The notes under the pieces were generated by a model, which made no database searches, was not told the DNA's origin, and saw only the letters and a program-made list of their open reading frames with translations. DNA of 64,000 nt from assembly GCA_021771815.1 (NCBI GenBank), contig JAETOE010000009.1:29121-93120 (forward strand), read 5' to 3'. Source of the stretch: Roseburia hominis. GTDB lineage: Bacteria > Bacillota > Clostridia > Lachnospirales > Lachnospiraceae. The translations under genes and the position numbers were made by a program. Below, in pieces: positions 8,755-17,217 of this stretch (the first letter of the stretch is position 1; each line of letters begins with the position of its first letter).

Positions 8755-9096
8755 ATGATTCAAAACAGAAACATTGCAGTATGTATTATCCTGTCGATCG
8801 TGACATGCGGTATCTATGGAATTTACTGGTTTATCTGTCTTGCAAACGATACGAACATGATATCAGGAAGAACCGGTGATACCTCGGGCGGTATGGCATT
8901 TCTTTTAACGATCGTGACCTGTGGTATTTATGGCTTTTATTGGGCATTCAAGCAGGGCGAGAAGATTGACGAGGCAAAGATAAGCCGCGGCATTCCGTCC
9001 AGCAACAGCGGTATTTTATACCTTCTGCTGAGCATTTTCGGTCTGAGCATTGTAGCGTGGGCGCTGATGCAGAACGAGCTGAATAAAATGGCATAA
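8755..9096 (+). CDS. DUF4234-type small membrane protein
   Basis: A 113-residue protein with three hydrophobic segments. The repeated motif VTCGIYGIYWF / VTCGIYGFYWAF marks the DUF4234 family, and the last segment is YLLLSIFGLSIVAWALMQ. The ATG at 8755 is preferred over 8734 because AAAGGAG at 8741-8747 is well placed. Its stop overlaps the next start (TAATG), implying coupling with the DUF2752 gene. Function unknown. Confidence 0.75.
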   Translation: MIQNRNIAVCIILSIVTCGIYGIYWFICLANDTNMISGRTGDTSGGMAFLLTIVTCGIYGFYWAFKQGEKIDEAKISRGIPSSNSGILYLLLSIFGLSIVAWALMQNELNKMA

Positions 9097-9482
9097 TGAT
9101 GAAGAGAAAGCGTTTGGTACGAATTGTTATTTATGCGCTTATCGTAGTGATGGCGGGGCTTGTGTACGGCATATTTGTAAAGTATACGGGACTCGCCATT
9201 CCGTGTTTCTTCCGCAGGGTGACGGGGTTAAAATGTCCGGGCTGCGGTATTACCGGAATGTGCGTTGCGCTTATGCAGTTTGATTTTAAAGAGGCGTTCC
9301 GGTGTCACCCGATGCTTTTCGTATTGCTTACGCCGCTTGGAATTGTTTTTGCGAGAAGCGCGGCGACTTATGTGCAGGAGGGAACATGGAGAACGAAGCG
9401 CTGGCAGGATGTGATACTTTATATCTGTATCGCATTGCTTGTGGGATTTGGCGTGGTGCGGAATATCATTGAGAGAATATAA
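9096..9482 (+). CDS. DUF2752 membrane protein
   Basis: A 128-residue protein with three predicted membrane spans. The family signature GLKCPGCGITGMCVALM follows the first span, and FRCHP lies in the loop after it. DUF2752 proteins are small inner-membrane proteins often paired with DUF4234 or CD225-like partners, as here. The start overlaps the previous stop by one base. No enzymatic function is known. Confidence 0.8.
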   Translation: MMKRKRLVRIVIYALIVVMAGLVYGIFVKYTGLAIPCFFRRVTGLKCPGCGITGMCVALMQFDFKEAFRCHPMLFVLLTPLGIVFARSAATYVQEGTWRTKRWQDVILYICIALLVGFGVVRNIIERI

Positions 9483-9585
9483 CGGCGGCAATATGAGAAT
9501 GGAGCAAAGAACATCCAATTTGTCGTGCGATATAATTCCGGCGTTACGAATAGCGGCAGATCATACATTTATGGAGGGAAATAAA

Positions 9586-9918
9586 GTGCCTGTTACAGTG
9601 AATATTTATTATAGCGGCGTGAATGGAAACGCCAAAAAATTTGCAGAAGAAATGATTTCAAGCGGCATTGTCAATGATATCCGTGCAGAAGACGGAAATA
9701 TCAGATATGAGTATTTTTTCCCAATGGAAGATGCGGAAACAGTGCTTTTGATTGATAGCTGGAAAGACCAACAATCAATAGACGTACACCATGCTTCGCC
9801 CATGATGAAAAGGATTATGGAACTTCGTGAGAAATATGATCTGCATATGAAAGTGGAACGGTATATATCTGATGAAGCTGGAATTCCTGCAACAGACAAA
9901 GCGTTTATAAAAGAGTGA
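9586..9918 (+). CDS. Antibiotic biosynthesis monooxygenase (ABM)-like protein
   Basis: A 110-residue ferredoxin-like protein of the ABM / quinol monooxygenase type. The VTVNIYYSG strand opens the fold, GNIRYEYFFPMEDAETVLLIDSW forms the core, and DVHHASPMMKRIMELREKY matches the usual His-containing C-terminal helix. The GTG at 9586 is chosen because GGAGGG at 9573-9578 sits 7 nt before it. The in-frame extension back to 9439 overlaps the preceding gene and looks non-coding. Substrate unknown. Confidence 0.75.
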   Translation: MPVTVNIYYSGVNGNAKKFAEEMISSGIVNDIRAEDGNIRYEYFFPMEDAETVLLIDSWKDQQSIDVHHASPMMKRIMELREKYDLHMKVERYISDEAGIPATDKAFIKE

Positions 9919-9943
9919 CCTTAATGCGGAATATGGTTAAACG

Positions 9944-9978
9944 GCGATAAATCTATCACAGTTTTATCGCTATTTTTT
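9944..9978 (+). terminator. Rho-independent terminator after the ABM gene
   Basis: Stem GCGATAAA (9944-9951) / TTTATCGC (9963-9970) with a tail ending in six T. Confidence 0.8.
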
Positions 9979-10055
9979 ACCCTAAAAAGGGAAAGACCAT
10001 ATGCAGAAAACAGGCAGTGCTACCATCAGCATACAGCCTTTTCGCGAGATTTATT

Positions 10056-10340
10056 TTAGAAGCCGGATTTATGCAGTAATTTTTCTATATCAGCGGGCTT
10101 TAATACTTTACCCATAGATACTGTTTTTTCATTTACAACAAGCGCAGGCATACTCATAACGCCATATTCCATAATTTTCTGTAAATCAGTTATATATTCC
10201 ACTTCCACGGAAAGCCCCATATTTTGAACAGATTTCTTTGTGTTTTCATATAATGCATGGCAGGACGCACAACCTGAGCCTAAAACTTTAATGCAGTAAA
10301 TGTCGTTTTCTTTTTCCTTTTTCTTTCCCGATAATGTCAT
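10056..10340 (-). CDS. Thioredoxin-like redox protein (CASC active site)
   Basis: A 94-residue minimal thioredoxin-fold protein of the redox-active disulfide protein 2 type. IKVLGSGCASCHALYENT carries the CxxC motif after the first strand, and MSMPALVVN holds the cis-Pro loop. Such proteins are often encoded beside ArsP/DUF318 permeases, where they probably handle thiol-reactive metalloids. It is the last gene of the ArsR-controlled operon, 31 nt after the CGAxxGCC gene. Confidence 0.88.
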   Translation of the reverse strand: MTLSGKKKEKENDIYCIKVLGSGCASCHALYENTKKSVQNMGLSVEVEYITDLQKIMEYGVMSMPALVVNEKTVSMGKVLKPADIEKLLHKSGF

Positions 10341-10371
10341 AATAGGTTACCTCCCAGTATTGTCTGTTAAA

Positions 10372-10815
10372 TTATTCGTATTCATTTAGTAATTTCTCTG
10401 CTATTTCGGTTGCAGAGGCTACCATTTTAGGACAGAATTCCGTAAACAAATGATGTTCTTTGGCATACATCTTGCCATCATTTGTTGCTAAATCACAGCC
10501 TAACAATTCTCGGCACAAATATGAGCCGTTTTTATTCTTAAATGCTTCGAGGAATTTTACTGTTATATCATTGGTTTTTGATTTCCTGTCCACATCGCCA
10601 ACTTCACATTGACCGAATTTCAAACCTAATGCCATCAATGCACCTGTGCAGGCGCCGCAAACTTCGCCTTTACACATACCGCCGCCAAAACAAGCTCCTA
10701 ATTTAAGCGCCTGCTTTTCAGTTAAGCCAAGTTCCTCTGCAAATGCTGCCAAAACAGCCTGTGAGCAGTGAAATTTTTGACCGAATAACTCCTGTGATTT
10801 TTCAATGTGCGTCAT
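10372..10815 (-). CDS. C_GCAxxG_C_C family protein
   Basis: A 147-residue cysteine-rich protein. HCSQAVLAAFAEELGL, GACFGGGMCKGEVCGACTGALMALG and the later CRELLGCD and FCPKM segments match the C_GCAxxG_C_C family by pattern of cysteines. It is thought to be a redox or metal-binding protein, often encoded with permeases and thioredoxins. It is the third gene of the ArsR operon, 17 nt after the permease. Precise role unknown. Confidence 0.88.
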   Translation of the reverse strand: MTHIEKSQELFGQKFHCSQAVLAAFAEELGLTEKQALKLGACFGGGMCKGEVCGACTGALMALGLKFGQCEVGDVDRKSKTNDITVKFLEAFKNKNGSYLCRELLGCDLATNDGKMYAKEHHLFTEFCPKMVASATEIAEKLLNEYE

Positions 10816-10832
10816 GTTTTCTACCTCTCTTT

Positions 10833-11846
10833 CTAAATAATAAAGGGTTGTATTACATTAAAGAAATATCCAACAAAGATAATTCCAAGTGTACAGATTG
10901 TAATAAAAATAGTAAGCAATTTAGGTTTAACAGCTTTCCGCAGCATAATCATAGACGGCAGGGACAATGTTGTTACTCCCATCATAAAGGCTAAGACGAC
11001 TCCAAGCCGTGCACCTTTTGTCAACAGAGCTTCGGCAATCGGGATTGTGCCAAAAATATCCGCGTACATAGGAACACCCGCAACTGTAGCAATAATGACA
11101 CCGAAGGGATTGCCCGTTCCGAGAACACGCACGATAAAATCTTCGGGTATCCAGTTATGGATAAATGCACCGATAGCGACACCGATTAAAACGTACGGTA
11201 CAACCTTTTGGGCTGTAGATACGACCTGCTCCCATGCGTATTTCATACGGTCTTTGAAGTGCAGTTCCTCCCCGGCAACATCAGCGGAATGTCCCTTGCG
11301 TATAAATTCCTCCACATAATTGTCAAGGTGTAACTTCTCGATTATCGTACCGCCTGCGACAGCGATAACAAGCCCAAGAACAACGTAGGTTATCGCGACT
11401 TTCCAACCAAATATGCTCATTAACAGAACAAGCGAGCCAAGATCGACCATGGGGGAAGAAATCAGAAATGAAAACGTCACGCCTAATGGCAGTCCTGCGC
11501 TCGTAAAGCCCATAAATAACGGAATAGACGAACAGGAGCAGAATGGCGTTACCGTACCAAGCAAAGCCGCTAATACGTTGGCACCGATACCATGAAAGCT
11601 TCCGAGAATTTTCTTTGTTCTTTCTGGCGGGAAATAACTTTGAATATACGAAATAAGCAATATCAGAACGCCTAAAAGCACCATGATTTTGATTGTATCG
11701 TAGAGAAAAAACTGGACGCTTCCGCCTAGTTTGCCAGCGGTATCTAACCCACAGGCATCAAGCAGACTGCCAATGAAACGGTTTAACCACTTCATACCAA
11801 GAATCTCATCTTGAAAAAAAATCCAACCTGATTTTAATGTTTCCAT
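10833..11846 (-). CDS. ArsP/DUF318-type permease
   Basis: A 337-residue membrane protein with about eight spans. GTVTPFCSCSSIPLFMGFTSAGLPLG is the CSCS motif diagnostic of PF03773 permeases, some of which export organoarsenicals. A second conserved block is VAGVPMYADIFGTIPIAEALL. The ATG at complement 11846 is chosen over the longer frame because GGGGG lies 6 nt upstream. A dyad resembling the arsR operator lies just upstream (11869-11886). Substrate (arsenical, other metalloid or thiol compound) cannot be read from sequence. Confidence 0.88.
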   Translation of the reverse strand: METLKSGWIFFQDEILGMKWLNRFIGSLLDACGLDTAGKLGGSVQFFLYDTIKIMVLLGVLILLISYIQSYFPPERTKKILGSFHGIGANVLAALLGTVTPFCSCSSIPLFMGFTSAGLPLGVTFSFLISSPMVDLGSLVLLMSIFGWKVAITYVVLGLVIAVAGGTIIEKLHLDNYVEEFIRKGHSADVAGEELHFKDRMKYAWEQVVSTAQKVVPYVLIGVAIGAFIHNWIPEDFIVRVLGTGNPFGVIIATVAGVPMYADIFGTIPIAEALLTKGARLGVVLAFMMGVTTLSLPSMIMLRKAVKPKLLTIFITICTLGIIFVGYFFNVIQPFII

Positions 11847-11868
11847 AATAAACCCCCATTCATAGAAA

Positions 11869-11886
11869 TATTGAAATGTATCAATA
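11869..11886. promoter_or_regulatory. Second ArsR-type operator, between arsR and the permease
   Basis: TATTGA-N6-TCAATA is a perfect dyad with the same half-site and spacing as the operator before arsR at 12285-12306. Confidence 0.6.
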
Positions 11887-11926
11887 CATATTTGCAACAA
11901 AAAGCCATGAAGGAATGCAAATACTT

Positions 11927-12247
11927 TTACTTATCACAACATGACTTATGGTTGCCGGAATTATTTATTGATGTGAGGAATTGCAGACATTCAGACGCAT
12001 ATGCAACCCCCTCCGGCGAAATGGAATAATGCGCCCATTTTCCTTCTTTACGCATAACCACAATACCTGAATCACAAAGAATTTTCATGTGATGCGATAG
12101 TGTCGGCTGTGAAATGTGCAGGTTATCCAACAACACACAAGCGCACTTCTCTCCTGTTAATAACTGTTTTAAAATTTGAATGCGGTTCTCATCACAAAAT
12201 GCCTTGAAAACCGTTGGTATCTTTTTTTCGTCAATCAGTTTCAACAC
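11927..12247 (-). CDS. arsR: ArsR-family metalloregulator
   Basis: A ~106-residue winged-helix repressor. The DNA-binding region reads LHISQPTLSHHMKILCDSGIV. The preceding GEKCACVLLDNL places Cys-x-Cys where ArsR's ELCVCDL metal site lies, and two more cysteines end the protein (KSCCDK). It should release DNA on binding a thiophilic metalloid. The first in-frame GTG overlaps its own SD (GGGAGG at 12252-12247 read on the minus strand), so initiation is probably at a slightly later non-ATG codon, for example CTG at 12238-12236. Confidence 0.9.
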   Translation of the reverse strand: MLKLIDEKKIPTVFKAFCDENRIQILKQLLTGEKCACVLLDNLHISQPTLSHHMKILCDSGIVVMRKEGKWAHYSISPEGVAYASECLQFLTSINNSGNHKSCCDK

Positions 12248-12274
12248 CTCCCGATGAACTCTGCTTATAACACA

Positions 12275-12306
12275 ATTATATTCATATATTGAAATTTGTC
12301 AATATA
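12275..12306 (-). promoter_or_regulatory. arsR promoter with operator
   Basis: On the minus strand TTGACA (12302-12297) and TATAAT (12280-12275) are 16 bp apart. The perfect dyad TATATTGA-N6-TCAATATA (12285-12306) covers the -35 and spacer, so bound ArsR would block RNA polymerase. Confidence 0.8.
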
Positions 12307-12405
12307 AAGTAGAAAATTTTGATAAATTACAGAAGAGACGTGAGGAACACGAGAACAAGATGTTATAATAGAAAGAAAATGAGAAGAGAGAGGGAAAATG
12401 GCATT

Positions 12406-13176
12406 ATGGTAGAAGCGGAAAAACTGATCGAGATTGTAAAGGGGACAAAGACTTTTTTTGAAAACCGTGCGGCGGCGGGGAATATCCGGGTAAAAGGCAG
12501 GGCAGATTACGCGACGCAGGTGGATGACTCGGTGCAGAAATATTTGTATCGTAAATTTCAAAATCTATACCCGGAAATTAAATTTATCGGGGAGGAGACA
12601 TATTCCGGGGAGAAGGTCGAAGGAAGCATGTGGATTGTCGACCCGGTTGACGGAACGACAAATCTCATTCATGATTACAGACAGAGCGCGGTATCGGTGG
12701 CGCTCGCAGAAGATGGAAAAATTGTGCTTGGAATCATTTATCATCCCTATACGGACGAGCTGTATCTCGCCGAGGCAGGGAAAGGCGCATACAAAAACGG
12801 TCAAAAAATCAGTGTAAGTGCGGTAAGCGATATGGAACACAGCCTGATTTCGGTTGGAACGAGCCCTTATCACCGCGAGCATGCGGAAAAGAATTTTGAA
12901 ATGTTTAAGAGGGTATTTTTACAGTGCGAAGACATTCGAAGAAGTGGATCGGCGGCACTCGATCTGGCGCATGTGGCAGAGGGAAGCATTGAGGCGTATT
13001 TTGAGAGAAACTTAAAGATATGGGACTATGCGGCGGGGATGCTTCTGGTTGAGGAGGCAGGCGGATATGTCACGGATTATGAGGGAGCGCGCATAGGAAC
13101 GGAGGTGGCGGCAAGCGATGTCGCGGCGGTCAATTCAAAATTGCAGAATGCATTATTAAAAATACTGGTCGAATAG
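12406..13176 (+). CDS. Inositol monophosphatase-family phosphatase
   Basis: A 256-residue Mg2+-dependent phosphatase of the IMPase/SuhB family. Motifs are FIGEET (metal-binding Glu), WIVDPVDGTTNLIHDY (the DPxDGT core near residue 80), and IWDYAAGMLLVEEAGG near the C-terminus. Substrates in the family include inositol phosphates, fructose bisphosphate and PAP, and cannot be told apart here. The ATG at 12406 is chosen because the family N-terminus begins there. Upstream in-frame ATG codons would add a basic extension. A TATAAT at 12364-12369 is the likely -10. Confidence 0.9.
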   Translation: MVEAEKLIEIVKGTKTFFENRAAAGNIRVKGRADYATQVDDSVQKYLYRKFQNLYPEIKFIGEETYSGEKVEGSMWIVDPVDGTTNLIHDYRQSAVSVALAEDGKIVLGIIYHPYTDELYLAEAGKGAYKNGQKISVSAVSDMEHSLISVGTSPYHREHAEKNFEMFKRVFLQCEDIRRSGSAALDLAHVAEGSIEAYFERNLKIWDYAAGMLLVEEAGGYVTDYEGARIGTEVAASDVAAVNSKLQNALLKILVE

Positions 13177-13254
13177 ATTCAGAATAAATTAACGGGAAAA
13201 ACACACAGCTATCACATTCTCTTTTTATACTCTCCTTGTCAGACAAAAGAAGGA

Positions 13255-13269
13255 ACCGTTTCAAACGGT
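13255..13269. promoter_or_regulatory. Palindrome ACCGTTT-C-AAACGGT upstream of the beta-helix lipoprotein gene
   Basis: A perfect 7-bp dyad with a 1-nt centre, 40 bp before the lipoprotein start. It is a possible operator; no partner regulator is evident. Confidence 0.45.
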
Positions 13270-13309
13270 ACATAATAGCAGAAAATGATTCAGGAGAGGA
13301 AGGATGCAT

Positions 13310-15178
13310 ATGAAGTGGAAAAAGGTTGCGGTATTTGGATGTGTGGCTATGATGACAATGTACACAGTGGCGGGCTGCGGCAATGATGCGGGAACGGCAG
13401 ATGCAGCGCAGGGTGTGGCTGTGGCGGAGACAACGGAGACGGCAGAGGCGGAGAGCGGGACGGTAACCGTCCGGGTCACGGCGGTCGAGGGCGATACGGT
13501 CACGGGAGAAATCGGGACGTTGAGCTTACAGGGAGCACCGGACGGAGAGGTGCCGGAAGAAAAACCGGAAGGAGAAGCATCAAGCGGAGAGAGACCGGAG
13601 GGAGAAGCGCCAAGCAAAGAGATGCCGGACGGAGAAGCGCCGGAGGGAGTGCCAAGCGGACAGAAGCCAGACGGGGAAGCACCGGGAGAGAAGCCGGACG
13701 GAGTGTCGGGTGAGAAAACGGAAGGGATAGCAGGAGAAAAGCCAGGCGAGGAAGCACCAAGCGGAGAGATACCGGATGGAGCGCCGGGTGGTATGCCGGG
13801 CGGCAGCAGTTTTGAGAGTTCTGGCGAGACGCTCACCTTCTTGCTGACAGACGCGACAGAGATTACGGTGGAATATCTTCAGGGAAGCGGCGAAGGAACC
13901 ACAGGGGATATTGCGGTCGGCAGCGTGCTTGAAGTGGCGCTTGATGATGAGAATCAGGCGGTATCGGTTGTCGTGCGGAACCTGAATGCAGGCGGCGGTT
14001 TCGGGGGAAGCGCTGAAGTCACAAACGGAACAACCGCCAATACCGTCGATGCGGATGCCGCGGGCGAGACATATACCTCATCCGGTGATGATGAAAATGC
14101 ACTGCGTGTGGACGGCGCGACGGTGACACTTAGCGATATCACTGTCGAGAAGACGGGCGGCGCATCGTCGAACACGGAGAACGGTGATTTCTACGGTCAG
14201 AACGCGGGCTTGCTTGCATTAAACGGCGCGCAGGTGACGATCACGGGCGCGACGGTGAGCACGAGCGCCGTAAACGGAAACGGGGTGTTCAGCTACGGCG
14301 AGGGCACAGTCGTGAATATTTCGGATTCCACGATCCGTACGACGGAACGTAATTCCGGCGGCATCCAGACGACCGGAGGCGGCACGACGAACGCGACAAA
14401 TCTGGACGTTGAGACGCAGGGGAATTCCTCCGCGGCGATCCGCAGCGACCGTGGGGGCGGCACGGTAAACGTGGAGGGCGGCACGTATGTGACGAACGGA
14501 ACCGGAAGCCCGGCAGTCTACTGCACAGCGGATATTGCCGTGACCGGGGCTGTGCTCACGGCAAATGCCAGCGAGGGCGTAGTTGTAGAAGGAAAAAATT
14601 CTGTCACGCTGACAGACTGTGTTGTGACCGGAGCTATGGACAATACTTATAACGGAGATTCCGACGAAAATATCCACTGTATCATGATCTATCAGAGTAT
14701 GTCCGGCGACGCGGCAGCAGGCGAGGCATATTTTGCGGCGGAGGGTGGAAGTATTACTTCCCTGTCCGGCGATATGTTCTATGTGACGAATACGGACTGT
14801 GAAATCTGGCTTAAGGACGTGGCGTTTACGCTGGCAAACGATGTGTTCCTGCGTGTGGAAGGAAACTCCTCTTCGAGAGGCTGGGGAACGGAAGGTGCGA
14901 ACGGCGGCGGTGTGACGCTGACGGCAGATGCACAGCAGATCGAGGGAAATATGCTCGTGGACGAGATTTCGTCGCTCAATTTTACCATGAAAAACGGCAC
15001 GGACTTTATCGGGGCAATCAACCCGGACGGCGAGGGCGGAACCGTCGATGTGACGCTGGATGCGGACTCTGCCTGGACGCTGACAGGAGATTCCTACATT
15101 ACAAGCTTTGACGGTGCTGTGGAAAATATTACGGCAAACGACTATCACCTCTATGTGAACGGCGAACAGATCGTATGA
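13310..15178 (+). CDS. Large beta-helix lipoprotein with acidic Pro/Gly repeat
   Basis: About 622 residues. The N-terminus is a lipoprotein signal ending TVAGC, so it is probably anchored outside the membrane. Residues 80-165 are a low-complexity run of variants of PDGEAP / GEKPDG. From about residue 230 the protein becomes repetitive Gly/Thr/Asn-rich strands (SDITVEK, ITGATVSTS, VNISDSTIRT) that look like a right-handed parallel beta-helix, as in surface carbohydrate-binding or adhesin-like proteins. No catalytic motif is visible. AGGAGAGG at 13292-13299 serves either ATG 13304 or 13310. A MerR/TipAS regulator follows closely. Confidence 0.8.
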   Translation: MKWKKVAVFGCVAMMTMYTVAGCGNDAGTADAAQGVAVAETTETAEAESGTVTVRVTAVEGDTVTGEIGTLSLQGAPDGEVPEEKPEGEASSGERPEGEAPSKEMPDGEAPEGVPSGQKPDGEAPGEKPDGVSGEKTEGIAGEKPGEEAPSGEIPDGAPGGMPGGSSFESSGETLTFLLTDATEITVEYLQGSGEGTTGDIAVGSVLEVALDDENQAVSVVVRNLNAGGGFGGSAEVTNGTTANTVDADAAGETYTSSGDDENALRVDGATVTLSDITVEKTGGASSNTENGDFYGQNAGLLALNGAQVTITGATVSTSAVNGNGVFSYGEGTVVNISDSTIRTTERNSGGIQTTGGGTTNATNLDVETQGNSSAAIRSDRGGGTVNVEGGTYVTNGTGSPAVYCTADIAVTGAVLTANASEGVVVEGKNSVTLTDCVVTGAMDNTYNGDSDENIHCIMIYQSMSGDAAAGEAYFAAEGGSITSLSGDMFYVTNTDCEIWLKDVAFTLANDVFLRVEGNSSSRGWGTEGANGGGVTLTADAQQIEGNMLVDEISSLNFTMKNGTDFIGAINPDGEGGTVDVTLDADSAWTLTGDSYITSFDGAVENITANDYHLYVNGEQIV

Positions 15179-15187
15179 AAAAATCTC

Positions 15188-15218
15188 TTGACTTTGACGC
15201 TGCGGAAAGAAGTATGCT
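15188..15218 (+). promoter_or_regulatory. MerR-type promoter (19-bp spacer)
   Basis: TTGACT at 15188-15193 and TATGCT at 15213-15218 are 19 bp apart. Over-long spacers are the hallmark of promoters that MerR proteins activate by DNA untwisting, so the downstream MerR gene is probably autoregulated. Confidence 0.65.
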
Positions 15219-15252
15219 AAGTACACAGAAGGAAAACAGATGGAGGTCGCGT

Positions 15253-16014
15253 ATGGAATACAGTATCAGAGAATTGTCAGAACTGGCGGGTGTCAGTGCA
15301 CGGACGCTGCGCTATTATGATGAAATCGGATTGTTGAAGCCATCACGCACAAGCGATGCCGGATATCGTTTTTACGGAGAAAAGGAAGTGGAGCTTATGC
15401 AGCAGATTCTCTTTTACCGGGAGAGAGGATTGGAGTTAGAGCAGATCGCGCAGATTTTTCGTAATCCAGACTTCGATATCCGAAGCGCACTGGAGGAACA
15501 CCTTCTGGAACTGGAGCAGCGCAAACGCGAGACGGAGCGGCTGATCCAAAATATCAGACAGACGATTGCGTCAATGGAAGGAGAATATGAAATGAGCGAT
15601 AAAGAAAGATTTGAGGCGTTTAAGAAGAATCAGGTGGAGGAGAACGAGAGGCTGTACGGTGAGGAACTGCGGAAAAAATATGGTGAGGAAGCGGTGGAGG
15701 CATCCAACCGTAAGCGGCTTGGAATGACGGAAGAGGAGTATCAGCGTTATACAAAGCTGGAGCAGGAAATCCTAGACCGTCTCACGCAGGCGGCGCAGAA
15801 AGGCGCCGCGCCCGACAGTGAGGAAATGCAGGCAGTTGCCGCGCTCCACAAGGAATGGCTTTTGATGGTATGGAGCAAATATACAGAGGAAGCGCATGCC
15901 GGAGTCGGCAAAATGTATGCCTGCGACGAGCGGTTCAGAGCGTATTATGACAGGAACGCGGAAGGATGTGCAGACTTACTTTGCGCTGCGATCCAGCATT
16001 ACTGCCAGGCATAA
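15253..16014 (+). CDS. MerR-family regulator with TipAS-like effector domain
   Basis: A 253-residue regulator. It has an N-terminal MerR winged helix (YSIRELSELAGVSARTLRYYDEIGLLKPSRTSDAGYRFY), a dimerising coiled coil (about residues 80-115), and a C-terminal antibiotic-binding TipAS-like domain (RLGMTEEEYQRYTKLEQEIL, ending YYDRNAEGCADLLCAAIQHY). GGAGGT at 15242-15247 fixes the ATG at 15253 instead of the in-frame start at 15175. TipAS domains bind hydrophobic peptide antibiotics. The target beyond itself is unknown. Confidence 0.9.
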   Translation: MEYSIRELSELAGVSARTLRYYDEIGLLKPSRTSDAGYRFYGEKEVELMQQILFYRERGLELEQIAQIFRNPDFDIRSALEEHLLELEQRKRETERLIQNIRQTIASMEGEYEMSDKERFEAFKKNQVEENERLYGEELRKKYGEEAVEASNRKRLGMTEEEYQRYTKLEQEILDRLTQAAQKGAAPDSEEMQAVAALHKEWLLMVWSKYTEEAHAGVGKMYACDERFRAYYDRNAEGCADLLCAAIQHYCQA

Positions 16015-16025
16015 AAATGGCGCAT

Positions 16026-16054
16026 TTGACAGTCCTGCCGGAATGCATTAATAT
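16026..16054 (+). promoter_or_regulatory. Promoter of the dus gene
   Basis: TTGACA at 16026-16031 and TAATAT at 16049-16054 with a 17-bp spacer. Confidence 0.7.
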
Positions 16055-16133
16055 AACAATGCGAACGAGCAGATACGTGGCGGAAGAGTCGGTATGATGG
16101 ACAGAAGATACGCGCGTGCGCATGGAGGTAAGG

Positions 16134-17150
16134 ATGCAGTTTTACATGGCGCCTATGGAGGGGCTTACGGGATATATTTTTCGAAATGCATATCAGAAGC
16201 ATTACGGCGGAATCGACCGGTATTTTACACCGTTTATCACAAACAGAAAGTTAAATCACAGGGAGCTGCAGGACGTCCTGCCGGAGCACAATGCCGGGAT
16301 GGACGTCGTGCCGCAGATTCTTACGAATCGTGCAAAGGATTTTCTTTGCATTGCAGAGGAATTGGAGAAGCTTGGATACCGCACGGTGAACTTAAATCTC
16401 GGCTGCCCGTCCGGGACTGTCGTGGCGAAGAACCGCGGCGCCGGATTTCTTGCGCTGCCGGATGAGCTGGACGCTTTTTTGGAGGAGATTTTTCGGGAAT
16501 GTCCGCTGGGGATTTCGATTAAGACGAGGATCGGAAAAGACAGCGGGGAGGAGTGGGAACGCCTGCTTGCTATTTATGAGAAATATCCTCTGGAGGAGCT
16601 GATTATCCATCCGCGCGTGCAGAAGGATTTCTATAAAAATACGGTCCGGTTGGAGGCGTATGGGATGGCGGTGGATCGAAGCCGCCATTCACTCTGCTAC
16701 AATGGAGATATCTGTGCGAAAGACGACTACGGACGTCTCGTCTCGCGTTTTCCGGGGACAGAGAAAATTATGATTGGGCGCGGGCTGTTAAAGCGCCCGT
16801 GGCTGATCGGGGAACTGCGGGGAAGACTGCCGGAAAGTACTGGAAGCTGTGAAGAATTCCGCGGCGCGGATAAAGGAATGGCGGACGCGCGGGTTGCGCA
16901 GCAGGCAAAAACGCATGAGACGGCACAAAAGGAGCGGTTCCTTGCGTTCCATGATGACATTCTGCACGGTTATCTGGCTGTCATGTCGGGCGATAAGAAC
17001 ACGCTGTTTAAGATGAAGGAGCTGTGGGTCTATTTTGCGGAAAGCTTTACGGACTCTGGGAAGTACATGAAAAAAATCCGCAAATCCGAACGGATTGCGG
17101 AATATGAAGCCCATGTTGCCGCCCTGTTTCGGGAACAGGAACTGAAATGA
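16134..17150 (+). CDS. dus: tRNA-dihydrouridine synthase
   Basis: A 338-residue FMN enzyme that reduces uridines in tRNA D-loops. The TIM barrel opens with FYMAPMEGLTGYIFRN. VNLNLGCPSGTVVAKNRGAGFL contains the catalytic Cys, and IKTRIG and LIIHPRVQKDFY follow. MIGRGLLKRPWL is the phosphate-binding end. GGAGGT at 16124-16129 supports the ATG at 16134. It is convergent with the phosphoesterase gene on the other strand. Confidence 0.93.
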   Translation: MQFYMAPMEGLTGYIFRNAYQKHYGGIDRYFTPFITNRKLNHRELQDVLPEHNAGMDVVPQILTNRAKDFLCIAEELEKLGYRTVNLNLGCPSGTVVAKNRGAGFLALPDELDAFLEEIFRECPLGISIKTRIGKDSGEEWERLLAIYEKYPLEELIIHPRVQKDFYKNTVRLEAYGMAVDRSRHSLCYNGDICAKDDYGRLVSRFPGTEKIMIGRGLLKRPWLIGELRGRLPESTGSCEEFRGADKGMADARVAQQAKTHETAQKERFLAFHDDILHGYLAVMSGDKNTLFKMKELWVYFAESFTDSGKYMKKIRKSERIAEYEAHVAALFREQELK

Positions 17151-17217
17151 GGGCGAAATGCCGGATGAATACGGCAGGAGACTGCATAAACAGTGTAGCG
17201 TCGAATGTTATCCGCCG

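Noticed and set aside
13261..15226. Long minus-strand open frames opposite the beta-helix lipoprotein gene
   Set aside because: Products are Pro/Ser- or Arg-rich mirror translations of the Gly/Thr-rich gene, without SD sites or family motifs. Codon bias supports only the plus strand.
14219..15226. 335-residue minus-strand frame suggested by its length alone
   Set aside because: Length follows from high G+C repeat coding on the other strand. Amino-acid composition (His/Arg/Cys-rich) is unlike any neighbour.
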